A stretch of DNA of 64,000 nt from Lobosporangium transversale (taxonomy: Eukaryota; Mortierellomycota; Mortierellomycetes; Mortierellales; Mortierellaceae), in NCBI RefSeq assembly GCF_002105155.1, contig NW_019028986.1, positions 326,501 through 390,500 on the forward strand, given 5' to 3'. The notes beneath the pieces were generated by a model. It did not search any database and was not told the DNA's origin. It worked only from the letters and a program-made list of their open reading frames with translations. This document shows, piece by piece, positions 12,714-24,746 of this stretch. Position 1 is the first letter of the stretch; each line of letters begins with the position of its first letter. The position numbers and the translations under genes are program-made.

Positions 12714-14384
12714 ATGAGCGGACGATACTCTATCTTGAACAATGTCTACTTCTTGGGTGGATTCGCTACCATGGGCGGGTAAGTTTCCACACACGCGCCA
12801 AATAATATACACAGAACAAAAGCAGGAATACACAAATGTCTGATACTATTTTTCTTTCGACGTTTTATATATGTATATTTTTCATTCTTTCACCTCAGTA
12901 TGCTCTTTGGTTTCGACATCTCATCCATGTCTGGAGTAGTCGGTACGGATCGTTACCAAAATTACTTCAACCGCCCATCCTCTTCGCTTCAAGGTGGTAT
13001 CGTTGCCTCAATGGCGGCAGGATCCTTCTTTGGCGCCTTGATGGCAGGACCCCTTGGTGACAAAATCTCTCGTAAACGTACTATCATGCTTGCAGCAATG
13101 ATCTGGATCGTGGGATCGATTTTACAATGTGCTGCTGTCAATGTAGCCATGCTTATCGTCGGCCGTATCATCAATGGTGTTGCAGTCGGTTTGGCTTCCA
13201 TGATCGTCCCTGTCTATCAATCAGAAATTGCTCCCAAAAACATCCGTGGTCGAATTGTCTCACTGCAGCAATGGGCTATCACCTGGGGCATCTTGATTCA
13301 ATATTTTATTCAATACGGTTGCTCCTTCATTGATTCGGATGCAGCCTTCCGTATCCCTTGGGGTGTCCAGATCGTTCCTGGTATCATTCTTTTGGCTGGT
13401 ATCTCTATTTTCCCTTACTCTCCTCGTTGGTTGGCTGATAAAGGCCGTTCAGATGAAGCGCTTCAAGTCTTGGCTAATTTACGTGCAAATGGAGACAGGA
13501 ACGACCCCGCTGTCATGGCAGAGTTCCAGGAGATCGAGGATGCTATCAACTTTGATAAAACCTTGGCTGCTCGTTCCTATTCTGAACTGTTCAAGTACCC
13601 TAATGCTCGTCGTGTCTTCCTTGGAATAACTTTGCAATCGTGGTCTCAACTCACAGGCATGAACGTCGCCATGTACTATATTGTCTACATCTTCCAAGGC
13701 GCTGGTATCACAGGCCAAAACGCCAACTTGCAGGCCTCCTCCATTCAGTATGTCCTCAACGTCGTCATGACCATTCCAGCAATCCTCTTCATTGATAAGT
13801 GGGGCCGTCGTCCTGTTCTCTTGGTCGGCTCCACTTTCATGGCTCTCTGGCTCTTCCTCATCGGTGGACTCATGGGCAAGTACGGTAGTTCTATCAATTT
13901 TGAGGGTAATAAGACCACTACCTGGGCCATCTCTGATAACGATGCCGCCTCCAAAGCTGTCATTGCTTGCTCTTATCTCTTCGTCTGTTCCTTCGCCATC
14001 TCTTGGGGCCCTGTCTCTTGGACCTACCCGGCTGAGATCTATCCTCTTCGTATCCGCTCCAAGGCCGTATCACTTTCGACAGCTGCTAACTGGGCTTTCA
14101 ACTTCATTTTGGCATATGCTGTCCCCCCAGCTCTGGAGAATATTCAGTACCGTACTTACTTCATCTTTGCGGCTTTCTGTGTTGCCATGACCATCCATGT
14201 CTTCTTCATGTTCCCAGAGACCAAGGGCCGTACTCTTGAAGAGATGGATGAGCTCTTCAACTCGGATATCCCTGCCTGGAAGACCCGTGCCCTCCCTGCC
14301 TCCAAGCTTGAACAAGACATCGAAAATATCAAGATGCAACAGGCTGGTGAGAAGGCCCCCAACACTGCCGCTGGACATCAATAG
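12714..14384 (+). CDS. MFS hexose transporter, high-affinity glucose transporter type
   Basis: Sugar:proton symporter or facilitator of the plasma membrane, major facilitator superfamily, sugar porter family. Two exons (12714-12778 and 12899-14384) join in phase to give 516 aa with twelve predicted membrane spans. Visible family signatures are GGMLFGFDISSMSGV in TM1, GDKISRKR between TM2 and TM3, GRIINGVAVG, the PYSPRWLADKGR form of the PESPRWL signature after TM6, DKWGRRP, and PETKGRTLEEMD after TM12. The N-terminus and the FDISSMSGV form resemble fungal high-affinity glucose carriers of the HGT-1 type. The first exon is only 65 nt, so the start is fixed by the phase and by a good context (CAACC before ATG). 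Substrate identity is inferred from family only. Confidence 0.93.
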
Positions 14385-14642
14385 ACCCTCTTTTATAAAA
14401 AAAAGAAGAGGTCTTTTTTTTCCCTCTCACTCTTGCCTTATTACAATAGCTATGTCTGCATCCTTGAATATCCACTCATAATCAATACCCATTTATGCGT
14501 AATAATAACAAAAATAAAATAAAAAAAAGATGCATGCTCTCAAAATACTGATGGGAATTTTTTTTTTTTTTTTTTTTTTTTTTGCCACAATGCATGCGCA
14601 CGGACGCAAGTAAGCAACAAGCAGCATAGTACATGTAGTAAA
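14385..14642. other. short convergent intergenic spacer
   Basis: Convergent 3' ends of the hexose transporter (+) and the PA28-like gene (-). It contains a T run at about 14559-14583 and an A-rich segment that would serve polyadenylation. No other feature was seen. Confidence 0.5.
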
Positions 14643-16584
14643 CTATTTAATCACATCAGGGGATCTTGTCCGTTCAGCCGTCTTGCTTAGTCTATTCTTT
14701 ACTCTTCGGCCCATCAGTCCAATATCAAAGAACCAACCGAAGTAAGCGATACATGCCCGTACAGCTAGCTTGCACTTCCAGTCCCCAGAGATACATCCTT
14801 CCAAGCTGATGGCGGTCAAGGGAATTGAGCTCTGCTTCCATGGTTGCCAAGATGCTATCTTCATGCCTTAGTAGATCAACTGTACTATTTGGGTTTGTAT
14901 TCCATTCATATATACCATGGGCATGGACACCCAACATAAGCAATGTTTTTCGCTGTTCAATTTTCTGCAACAAATCGGACCGTGCAGTAAAAAACTTTTC
15001 AATCGCACCGAGAATGTCATTCGCCCCTTTGATCATTGTATTTAGCTCATCTTTGTGTTCCGGGGGGGGTTTTTTTTTTTTTTTTTTTTTTTTTTTGACA
15101 TTAAAGAATAGAGCGAGTATGTGAGAATTGTTATTCATTCACTTCATGCCTTCATGTGATGAATGCTAGACAACAAATCCATATTGACATGTACCAATCA
15201 TCTTGGTCCGGGTAATAGGATGGAAATGTACACTTCTTCCTTGATGCGAGGATTGAGCTGTCTTTAATGGCGAACTCGTAGCAGTACTCGTTGATGGTCG
15301 TGCAGATGGCGACCTCGAAGCCGGCACAGGGGCACATGGCCACCCTTGATCGCTTGGGGGTAAATCACAGGTTTTCTTTTGTTGTAAGAAGAGCTTGACA
15401 TGGGTACCATATTGTAATAAGGTGATTATGTTGTGGGATAAAGCGCGATTCCAGAAACTAATTTGCGATGTGTTATAAAACGAGAGCATCTGCTCAGACT
15501 GAGTCGCGTTATTACCAAAAACAGACGCTGGAGTCGAAGTCGAGCAACCACTAATGGAGCCAAATTCTGCTTCGAGACTATTCCCAGCGCTAGACGGAAT
15601 AGAGCTGGAATTGGGTTCAAGTTCTTGTGGGGGTATATTTGAGGATATTGCTGTGTTAAGATTAGATCCAACTTCAGGAATAGATGGCTCTAATCCCATA
15701 CTGGGGACTGAGCTAGCTCCAATTCCTTGAACTGATGGCTCATCAGAGGCATTTCCGCAGTTTCTTTTACGCTTTTTCCCTGCAGCAACAGAATCGGGAC
15801 AAGGGATGGTTGCCGGTGGGGAGCTCCACAACGGTGGGAATTTATCGTGAGCAAAGAAGCTAACTCCCTCAAAGGAAAGGAGAGATTCTCTTTCCAGACT
15901 TTCTGTCATGTTGCAGCAGCTTTCGAGCAATGTAGGCAAACCAAAGTCGAATGTCGCCCTAACTGAAAGCTCAAGCTTTTTTGAATAGTTTTGAAGTCGA
16001 TCATTCATCTCCGTATTGACAGGAGTCCTAGGCTCTCTGGGCAACGAGAAGGGCTGACCTTGTGGGCGAATTGAGCTAGACCTTGACTCATTGGAGGATT
16101 CTGGACATGTAGGTGAAGAGTAGCAAGAATTTAGACTCTGTTCTGTCTTGGATAAATCGGATGTAATGGAGAGCCGGGGTTTAAGCCCTGAGGCCCGTAA
16201 AGTCGGACGCCTATCGCCTTTTGGATGGTCAATGCTAGGTTCTTCACCTGTTATTGGCGGTGGTGCCTGTGGAGATTGCATTGGTGATTGCGGGTTAGTG
16301 TTAACTTCATCCTTGTGCAAGAAAGAAATGAATGGTGATTCGAAAGTAAACCACGAGTGAAAAGGTGTATGGGAACCAAATGAGGCGCCTAGGACAGAGC
16401 ATGGAGGCGTCGCCGCATCGTGTGCCTCGGATCGACCCAAGGCTCTATCTATGTATTCATCCAAAGGACGTGTCAAAATGTTAGAGATCCAATGTTCTGA
16501 TCTCCATCTCCAAATAATCTGGAGAAAAAAAAAAGAGTTTAAAATGCTGCCCTGAAAGCATATAGGTTTATAAAGCTGACGCAT
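14643..16584 (-). CDS. probable PA28/REG-like proteasome activator with long Ser/Pro-rich insertions
   Basis: PA28/REG proteins form heptameric rings that open the 20S proteasome without ATP. Best model: exons 16584-15195, 15050-14916 and 14797-14643, in phase, about 559 aa. Homology is judged by eye against vertebrate REG-gamma. An N-terminal helix (RLQNYSKKLELSVRATF) is followed by an IPCPDS element matching IPxPDP and a KKRKRN basic patch. The segment ELNTMIKGANDILGAIEKFF...RSDLLQKI aligns without gaps to the REG helix preceding the activation loop, with about 11 of 30 identities. The last exon resembles the final REG helices. The protein is far longer than REG (about 250 aa) because of Ser/Pro-rich insertions. 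Two frames stay open at 15170-15343, so the middle exon boundaries are uncertain, and residues 1-90 are unrecognised. Confidence 0.55.
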
Positions 16585-17677
16585 CTTTGCGGCAATAACT
16601 ACTTGCGTTGTTCATCCGATTCTCCTTTTTGGCTCATAGCGTTGAAAGCAAATAGGATAGTATGAGTAAGAGAGTAAGCCAGGAGCTGTATGGAGGAGGG
16701 GAAGATGAGGAAAATGAGTAAAGGAAGTAGAAAATATAAGAATGAAGGAGAATAACTATACACCACTTGACAAAAAAAAAAGCTTATACACAACAGGTTT
16801 GAAAGTAAGAGCGAGAGAAAGCATATAAGTTTCCTCTAGAACTGCCCAGGGGTGACCTGCAGTTGTTTCACGTCAATAAAATCCGATGCTCGCGTGTTCA
16901 TTCAGTAATTTTGCTCATATTTTAGTGTTCACAAAAAAAGTCTTCGGGTATTCTCACAACCACTTTGTATAAAATAAAGTAACGGCTCCTCTCTATGAAT
17001 AACCAGCACCTGGATGTATTGTTGAATTGTTTTTATGGGTGATGCCAAATGGATTTGACTCTTTTTATTTTTTTTTATTTTTTAAGTATCATATTTTCAT
17101 TGACTTTTTTACCTTTTTTTTGCTAATATGATGCAAACGCTTCTCAATGAATAAAGAGACAGCCATGCGAAGGAGCCCAATATCATTTGACAAAAGTAGC
17201 TTATGAAATCATCGTGGGCACCGAAAGTCAATTCGCTTAAATAGTATAACGTAGATGAGTGAGCAATAAAAAAGGCTGAAAACCACCCACAGTTTCAATG
17301 TAAACATTCAAACATCGTTTCTGGACACAGGAGAGCAGGAGAAATTAATGTGCTATTGTTGCGTCGTAAAGAAGAAGACGCTGGAATACTTCTGTCCATA
17401 ATCTAAACAAGCATTCTCCCATGTCTTCTTTTTATTCCCCTGGTGTGGCGAATGAAGCTAAAAAGAAAGCCACCGATGACCAAAATTTCCTGCACCACAC
17501 CGGAAATTGGTTGATGAGGCCAAAAATATCCTTTGCAAAGCCTAAGAGATGAGTCTTTGTAAGCCCATGTTCATGACTATCTTTCGTTCCCTGATTAAAC
17601 CACCTTTTAAGGTCAGTAGACGATTGATTTATTTAAAAAACGTAAAAAAAAAAATATGAAAGAGTATCACTATGCTC
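16585..17677. other. intergenic; upstream of PA28-like gene, downstream of arsC
   Basis: AT-rich DNA with short T and A runs. A small open frame on the minus strand near 16600-16640 ends in a GTAGTT donor-like site but does not connect in phase with the next gene. I see no other feature. Confidence 0.45.
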
Positions 17678-18073
17678 CTAATAATTGTTCTCGGCAATAA
17701 ACACCTTGATTTTGTTCTCAATTTCGTCCCTGATCTCTCGGGCTTCATTGATGGGTTTGTTTTTAGGGTCCGTGATGCTCCAATCAATAACCTTGACACC
17801 AGGGACATAAGGGCATGTTTCACCGCAACCCATCGTGACAATCGTGCTGACTGTTCTGGCGAGCTCCGGCGTCAACTTGACGGGCTTGATATTGGAGAGA
17901 TCTACACCAACCTCCAACATGATCTCACGAACGACATCGTGCACTTCAGAGGCTGGGTTTGTCCCTGCAGATATACCTTTGACTTCATCTTGGGTCTTGT
18001 GTTTATTGAAGAATGCTGCGGCCATCTGTGAACGTCCGGCGTTGTGGACACATGCAAACATGATATCGGCCAT
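17678..18073 (-). CDS. arsC: arsenate reductase, low-molecular-weight phosphatase fold (bacterial ArsC type)
   Basis: Reduces arsenate to arsenite for export, using a nucleophilic cysteine. The 131-aa product is uninterrupted by introns. It opens with MADIMFACVHNAGRSQMAAA, containing the C-x5-R phosphate loop (C8 to R14) with the Asn and Ser typical of thioredoxin-coupled ArsC. It continues with GCGETCPYVPG, carrying the second cysteine pair, and ends with DPKNKPINEAREIRDEI, which holds the general-acid Asp-Pro of the fold. The start was chosen at 18073 because the family begins there; a longer in-frame ATG at 18154 is probably leader, and an AG just upstream hints at a 5'-UTR intron. It lies divergent to an ArsB-like permease. 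Yeast reduces arsenate with the unrelated Cdc25-like Acr2, so a bacterial origin is likely. Confidence 0.9.
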   Translation of the reverse strand: MADIMFACVHNAGRSQMAAAFFNKHKTQDEVKGISAGTNPASEVHDVVREIMLEVGVDLSNIKPVKLTPELARTVSTIVTMGCGETCPYVPGVKVIDWSITDPKNKPINEAREIRDEIENKIKVFIAENNY

Positions 18074-19132
18074 TGCTTTCAATCTATTGTTGTGAAAGTT
18101 GGGTTGTGGCTGGACGGAGAAAATACACAGATGATTTAGCATACAATCCGTCAATATTTTGAATGAATCAGTTTAAATGGATTACATTGCTGATAGCAAA
18201 ATTAAGGAGTCAAAGCAGAGATGGTGGGCCAATAAGGAGGCAAATGTGAGTAGAGCTAATGCAAACCAATACAAGCCCTGAATGCAAAAGTTACAACATT
18301 GGCCTTGGCATCACAGGAATTTTTTATCCGCAGCAAACTGCAACCTTTACCTGTAAATCTGAAAGCACTTGGGATGGTGAGAGAAAGAGGAAAAAGGTAT
18401 TGCTGTGGTAACGGAAAGGAGCAAGTGAAAAGGATAACTGATTTTTTATACAGTTTTTGTCTGTTGGTCTCTTTTTTCCTCTTCTTCTTTTTTCCAGTTT
18501 CCATGCAATTACATCAATGTTCTCAATCCCCAACAGCTATTACCATCTAACTAAAAGGCGCTCTGATCCACATTTGCTCATGAATCACCTCCATCGAGGT
18601 CGTCGTTGCTCCACTTGATCGTATCCCCTGATCCACGTGTAATGGGTTCCGGAAAATAGACGTTCCAAAAGTTGAAAAAGAGAATCAAATGCACAATGGA
18701 AGGGGCAGCAGGATGAGTACCTTTCGGGAAGAAATGGCCAACAGAAACAAAACAAAAAAACAAAAAAAAAAAAAAAAGAAAGAGCGGAAAGTTTATATAG
18801 AAAAGGGGAAAGAGTACCGCACCGGTTATTGTTTAAGTTTGTGTAGAAACACTAGGAAACACAGCTCTTTCATAAGAGAAAAAGAAGGTTTCACAGCCCA
18901 GTCTCATCGGGATTAATCAACATCTATTGAACCCATTGGAAGGCCCCTTTAGTTTTTAACTGAAGACCCCAAAAGTTTACAGGTTTTAATGATCATTATG
19001 ATGCCTTTTCCCCTTTTTGCTTTTCTTCCTTAACTTCACTCTTCATCCTCTTGCACTTCCTTTACCTCTCTTCCCTCCTCTCACTCCAAACGACTCATTT
19101 AAAACACATTGCCGAAAAACAGCGTGCTTGGA
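18074..19132. other. divergent promoter region of the arsC / arsB-like pair
   Basis: About 1.06 kb separates the two divergent start codons. Open frames on both strands near 18256-18916 are short and poly-Lys/Phe rich. No domain is visible. A CT-rich leader (about 19020-19090) precedes the permease. Shared arsenic-responsive control is plausible from the layout but no operator is recognisable. Confidence 0.45.
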
Positions 19133-21238
19133 ATGGATTCAGTGAATACTGATCTCAATGTCCACAGTTGGCTAGTGGTCATTACCTTCATGGTTGTGAT
19201 TGCGATTGTGATTCGGCCCATTCGCATTCCTCTTCCCATCCCTGCATCTTCTCATTCAACTCAATCTCAATCTCAATCTCAATCTCATCACAATGACTCT
19301 TTGACCTCAAAAGATACTGCCGTCAATGAACAAGAGCTCGAAAACACCAAGGCAACTAAAGTGAGATTCCCTTACCGTTTTACGCTTGACATTGCTACAG
19401 CACCTGTCATTGGAGTTCTATTCCTTCTCGCTACTCGGTCTATCGGTGGTGAAAGTGTTAGAGATGGCATCGTTGGTGCACCAGAGAGTGGAGTTGAACC
19501 ATATGCAGTTATGATTCTCTTTTTTTCATTGGTATGTTGATCTAAAATTCCAGTTCTGCCCTTGTAGAAAAATTTTCATGTCCAGCTTTTATGTGCGCAC
19601 GGACCAATGCTAACCATTTTAAAATTCTTGTCACAGGCCTACATTTGCATTAGCCTTGACATGACTGGTGTTTTTCAATACGCAGCTTTCTGGATCTCTA
19701 AGCGAGGCGGTGGGAGCGGACACCGGGTCTTCCTCTCCTTCTTCCTCCTCTCGAGTGTCATGAGTGGACTGACCAGTAATGATGTCGTTGTCCTAACCAT
19801 GACGCCCTTCTTAGTGTACTACTCCCATGCTGTCGACTTGGTAACACCTGTGGCCTTTCTCATGGCTGAAATCCAGACAGCTAATATAGGTAAGGGGCTG
19901 CTTTGCTTAATTCATTTGGGCCTTGGAGAAAGTCAATCCCAAAAAATACTGATGTTAAAATGCTTATTTGTGTTCGTCCATTACCATCTTTTATTAGCTT
20001 CAATGGCACTATACATTGGTAACTTGACTAATGTGGTCGCCTGTCAGGCCTATAAGATCTCTTTCCTCGAATACAGTGCTTGGATGCTTCTGCCCTGCTT
20101 CGCTGCCATTGCCGCTTGCTACATAATGCTGCGGATCAACTTCCGTCATGAAAAATATATTCCCAAGATCGTTAAGACACCTGATGTCGATCCCAGGTCC
20201 TGCTTGGTTGATCCGATTGGAGCCATCTTCGGTTTGTCAGTGCTGGCATGTTCGTTGATCTGTTTAATTGGAACATCCTTTGCCCATGTCTCTGTTTGGA
20301 TCGTCACTGGCCCTTTCGCACTGCTTACGCTGATTAGGGATATCTGGTACGACTCACAAGGCAAGTTCAAAGGCTTGCAAGCAGTAAGCCTTATATCCCA
20401 AGGGGATCAAGTCGTCGCTGATTCTAAAAGCGTTGAGAACCGGATAGAACAAGGGCTGTCCGAAATTGCGGTCCCTCAACATAGTATTGTCCGTCCAGTT
20501 GAAGTCCTTGACAAAAATGAGCCCCAGGGCGACAAAGAGAGTATTGAAACCGTGGGGGTCGAAGAACTGGGCATGATGGAGAAGAGGATGTCTGATAAAC
20601 ATAATACCAATCCCATAGAAGGTACGAGCCACGCCGCAGCCGCATCATCTACAGAACCTATGCCACCCGCCGATAACGGATCATCTCACCACCACGGGTG
20701 GGTGAAGAGGTTCTCTAGTAGATTCGAGCACAAGTTCCCACTCTTGCACGCGATTGCTATCCGTATGCCTTGGGCCATCCTCCCCTTCACTTTCAGCATG
20801 TTCATCATGGTTGAGGGTCTCTCCCATTCTGGATGGATCGCGATCTTTGCTAACTGGGCCACACATCTAGTTCCTAACTACATTGCTGCGACCTACGCTA
20901 TAGGCTTTATCTCAGTCCTACTTTGTAATATTTTCAATAATGTACCGATGACCATCCTCGTAGCAAGAATCTTGCAGCATCCCAACTTTATCAATTCGCC
21001 TTTAGCGACAGAAGAGGTTGTCAAGGGATGTCTGTTTGGGCTGATCGTTGGTAGCAACTTGGGAGCCTGTACGACATTGATAAGTTCCTTGGCGGGATTG
21101 ATGTGGGACTCAGTGTTGAGGAGTAAGAATAGTGGTGTAGGATTTTGGAACTTTTTCAAGTGGAATATGGGCGTAATGCCCATGGTGATCCTAGTATCCC
21201 TTTCTGTGGTCGTCATCGAGCTAGCAGTCATTTATTAG
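19133..21238 (+). CDS. ArsB-like arsenite/anion efflux permease (ion transporter superfamily)
   Basis: Membrane permease predicted to export arsenite or a related oxyanion. Three exons (19133-19531, 19637-19889, 19998-21238), all in phase, give 630 aa. An N-terminal hairpin with a Gln/Ser repeat is followed by paired membrane-spanning halves. The first half has SSVMSGLTSNDVVVLTMTPF, the ArsB-type re-entrant loop with the conserved SNDxxxL. The second half has CNIFNNVPMTILVARIL and GLIVGSNLGACTTLISSLAG, the matching second re-entrant region. The halves are joined by a hydrophilic loop of about 130 residues ending in a His-rich patch (GSSHHHGW). Its divergent neighbour encodes ArsC, so reduction plus export is a coherent detoxification pair. 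A citrate or silicon-type substrate within the same superfamily is the main alternative. Confidence 0.82.
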
Positions 21239-22247
21239 CTTATTAATAACTGTACATGTATATATATACTATAATAGCATTTAAAATATTAATAAACTTA
21301 TTAGAAATAGTCCTGTAACTACCAAGCTGTTTCCGATATTATCAATTGGTGAAGCTAGACAAAAGGTTCGCTTTTTGAGGCTCTGTAAAGGTCTCTATAC
21401 AGGATTGACGATGACGATTTTAGGTGTTTGGATTGATGATGGAATATACTAGAACTGCTTGAGGAAATGCAGTGAACAGACGAGAGTACAGTGGAAATAA
21501 ACCAGAGACTGGAGTGGGGGGATGAACAGGGGAGTCTATCTCAACTATGTTCTACCTGGTCAAAAGGAAGAGAAGGAGAGAGAATAGGGAAATAAGGAGG
21601 TCATTATTCCAGAGATCTTAATAGTGGACGCGAAGCGTCTCAGAGGGTTGAACGGCTGTGCACGTGGGAGTGGCCAATGAAATGTCGTTATTCTCACTCA
21701 GGCAACGGACTAAACTAAAGTGCCATGTTGTCTGCAAGCAGTCCAGACAGTCTACTAGCCCTTTCTCTCATCTTTGCTCCTCTCTTTGACAGTGTTTTAA
21801 ACAGATTCATCTTATTCAATGGCTGTAAGGAATATAAACCGATCGAGAGGAGAATGCAAGGGAAAAGGACATTGGCAAATAAAATATGGGATTCATTAGT
21901 GATTGAAACCAACTCGTGGACAGAGACGCGCTTGGACAGATGGAGGCATGATGATGCAAATGTTCAGAATATTACAGTCGGCAAAGCGTGCCCATGACAG
22001 GAATTGAAAGCGATAAAGGAACTGGATTGTTCTACTTGCAGAGCATTTGTTATCAGTCAAGTCATTACAGCTAATATATGCCAGCGGTTAATCATAATAT
22101 CTGGACATTTATCATTCAACTCGCACAGGGCAACTGTGACATTCACAGCTTGATAAAACCACAAGTCCAATCTCGACTCGGGAATATTTTTTTTTTATCC
22201 GTTATCACGGGGGCTATCCTATCGATACAAAGCCATTTACATTTGGC
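21239..22247. other. intergenic between ArsB-like permease and AP-1 sigma
   Basis: No coding potential beyond short open frames (21715-21997 on both strands). The right part should contain the AP-1 sigma promoter, but no TATA box is evident. Confidence 0.45.
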
Positions 22248-23132
22248 ATGGTCTTTTTTTTTTTTTTTTTTTTTTTTCCCTCTTTATTTCACTTAGATCA
22301 ATTACGTACTGCTCGTAAGTCGGCAAGGCAAAACTCGTCTTGCAAAATGGTTCACAACCCTCAGTCCAAAAGAAAAGACAAAGATCGTCAAAGATGTCAC
22401 TCAACTCGTCCTTGCAAGGCGAGCTAAAATGTGTAACTTTTTGGAATATAAAGGTAAGCATCTTTCTTTTGATAGAGATCCAGAGAATATTTCCTTTTTT
22501 TATATTTTATACTTTTATTATTTTTTTTATTTTCTTATTTTTTTTATTTTTATTTTTATTTTTTTCAAAAAAAAAAAAAAAACTTAGACACAAAGGTCAT
22601 TTATCGGAGGTATGCTTTCTTCCTGGGACATCATCGGACACTCTGGATCAAAAAAAAAAAAAAAAAAAAGGAATTTTTTGTTTTATTTGTAACAGGGCTC
22701 GTTGATCTCCTGGAGAAAAGACTCAACTGTTATTCTGATTTCAATCATATATCTGTAGATATGCAAGCTTGTTCTTCATCACTGGAGTTGACCCAAGTGA
22801 GAACGAATTGTTAATATTAGAGGTCATTCATCGATACGTTGAAGTACTGGATCGGTATTTTGGAAACGTAAGAAACGTGGGCGACTTTATCCATCCAAGT
22901 AGATTTTTGTAATCATTACCTCAGCAATCTAACAGTCTTTTTTTTTTTTTTTTTTTTTTTTCAGGTCTGTGAATTGGACCTTATCTTTAACTTTCAAAGA
23001 GCATATTTCATCTTGGACGAATTACTATTAGCAGGAGAGATGCAAGAGTCTAGTAAAAAGACAGTACTTCGGGTGATCACACAAATGGACGCCATGGAAG
23101 AAGAAGAAGCAAAGGAAGAAAAGAACAAATAA
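22248..23132 (+). CDS. APS1: AP-1 clathrin adaptor complex, small subunit sigma
   Basis: The sigma subunit stabilises the AP-1 adaptor core, which selects cargo for clathrin vesicles between the trans-Golgi and endosomes. Coding exons 22297-22453, 22588-22609, 22759-22867 and 22965-23132 are in phase and give 151 residues from [19 protein letters not shown] to the C-terminus. The sequence matches the whole family: [68 protein letters not shown] and [16 protein letters not shown]. The third coding piece is a 22-nt micro-exon. Only the initiator Met is missing; the nearest candidate is ATG at 22248-22250 immediately followed by a weak GTCTTT donor, giving a 46-nt intron and 152 aa. The start is therefore provisional, while the rest is secure. 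Confidence 0.93.
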
Positions 23133-23324
23133 TGCCTTTTTTTTTCATTATTGTTTTTCATTTTTTCAGACACAGTGGAGCGGCTGGTTTTTTTTTTTTT
23201 TTTTTCTCCCTTGCATATAGACATGGAACAATAAACTCTCAAACAAATTGAAGAAAGAAAGGAAAAATAAAATTCATGAAGAAATTTCATACCCCAACTC
23301 TTCCTCAATGTTGAGAACCGGTAT
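23133..23324. other. convergent 3' spacer
   Basis: A 192-bp spacer separates the convergent stop codons of APS1 and BMT6. It contains T runs at 23138-23145 and 23191-23205, which act as A/T-rich 3' ends on either strand. Confidence 0.5.
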
Positions 23325-23566
23325 CTATAGTTTTTTATAGATTCTAATAAAATGGCGCATGTTCTCCAATTTAAGTGGGTAGGTAACACTAGGTGGACAT
23401 CTATACCACGTTGCATCGTCCTGGTAAACAACTTCGAGATCTTTAAGATGATCCAACAGCATATAAACCATGTATGTCCTTCCTCCCACCTGAAGATTTG
23501 AAAATGATCCTGCACTGTCTACGACCTATGAAATAAATAAACAAATAAATAAATTATAAAAAAAAT

Positions 23567-23606
<40 letters not shown>

Positions 23607-24713
23607 CTCACTGTTATTATTATTATTATTTAAACCACGTCAAGCTAAATCTCTTGACATACCAACATGTGCGCTCCCTTGGGCATAGCAGCAACGATCC
23701 TTGCAACCAACAGCATGGTTCGTTTCTTATCCTGAAAAAGCTCATTCAATACAAACATAAACGTGATCAAGTCTGCTTTTGCCACGCGAGCCAACAGTCC
23801 GTCCGATAGATCCAACACGTTCCCAATCTCAGTCTCGCATTGTAACCGCTCAGGGCCCAGTTGCATCCTAGCACGAATAACATTTTCCATGGGCTCCAGA
23901 ATTGGTGACCAATCAACATAATCCTGCATGACAACAGTTACTTGATGTCTGTTTGCTTTTGATGCCTTGACGCTGTTGACGGTAGTGGGAGTAGTAGGAG
24001 TAGTGGTTGTTATTGTTGTTGCAGAAGGAACGGAGTTTGTAAGCTCGGATCCTGTGGCAATGCTATTTTGATCTGTTGTTTCGGTTGCTAAGCCCATTCT
24101 CTTCAGACCATCCTCCAATGCAACCTCACTATTCGACCCTGATCCATTAATAGAAGATGATCCTTCTTTACCTTCTGCTGTACTTAATTTTGACTCCACA
24201 GCTACTTCTGCCACTACCGTAGCTGCTGTTGATTTGGACCCTTCTTCTTCCGCTGCCTCTGCCTCTGCTTCTCCTACTTGTTCCTCTTCTTCTTTCTTTT
24301 CCTCCTGCTCCTTCTTCTTTTCTTTCTTATCATCCTTTTTCTTTTTCTTCTTCTTCTCAGGATCCGTCGTATTCTTTTTTGTACTCTTTTTGATTTTTGA
24401 GCTGGGTGTGGCATGGACCATAGCAGCCGCAATCCCAACCAATTCACTTCCTGCACCTGATCCAATACATAATATAGTTGAAGGCGTCTGCTCCAGCTTC
24501 TTCATCAAGATTGGATGCTCTAAAAACATGTGGTAGTAGCAAAGGGCCCGGCTGGGTGCATACCGTGCACTGTAGACGGGTAGATGGGCCGGATTCTGAA
24601 AGACTGCGTCATAATTGCGGTCGAAAAAATGGGACTTTATGGTTTGTAAGGTCGTATCAAAGGAAGGGAGGTTGAATGCATCCTGGCAAGCTTCCTTGAT
24701 CACATTCAGGATA

Positions 24714-24746
<33 letters not shown>

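Noticed and set aside
12421-12717. plus-strand frame upstream of the hexose transporter
   Set aside because: Overlaps the TATA box and CT-rich leader; the residues come from T runs.
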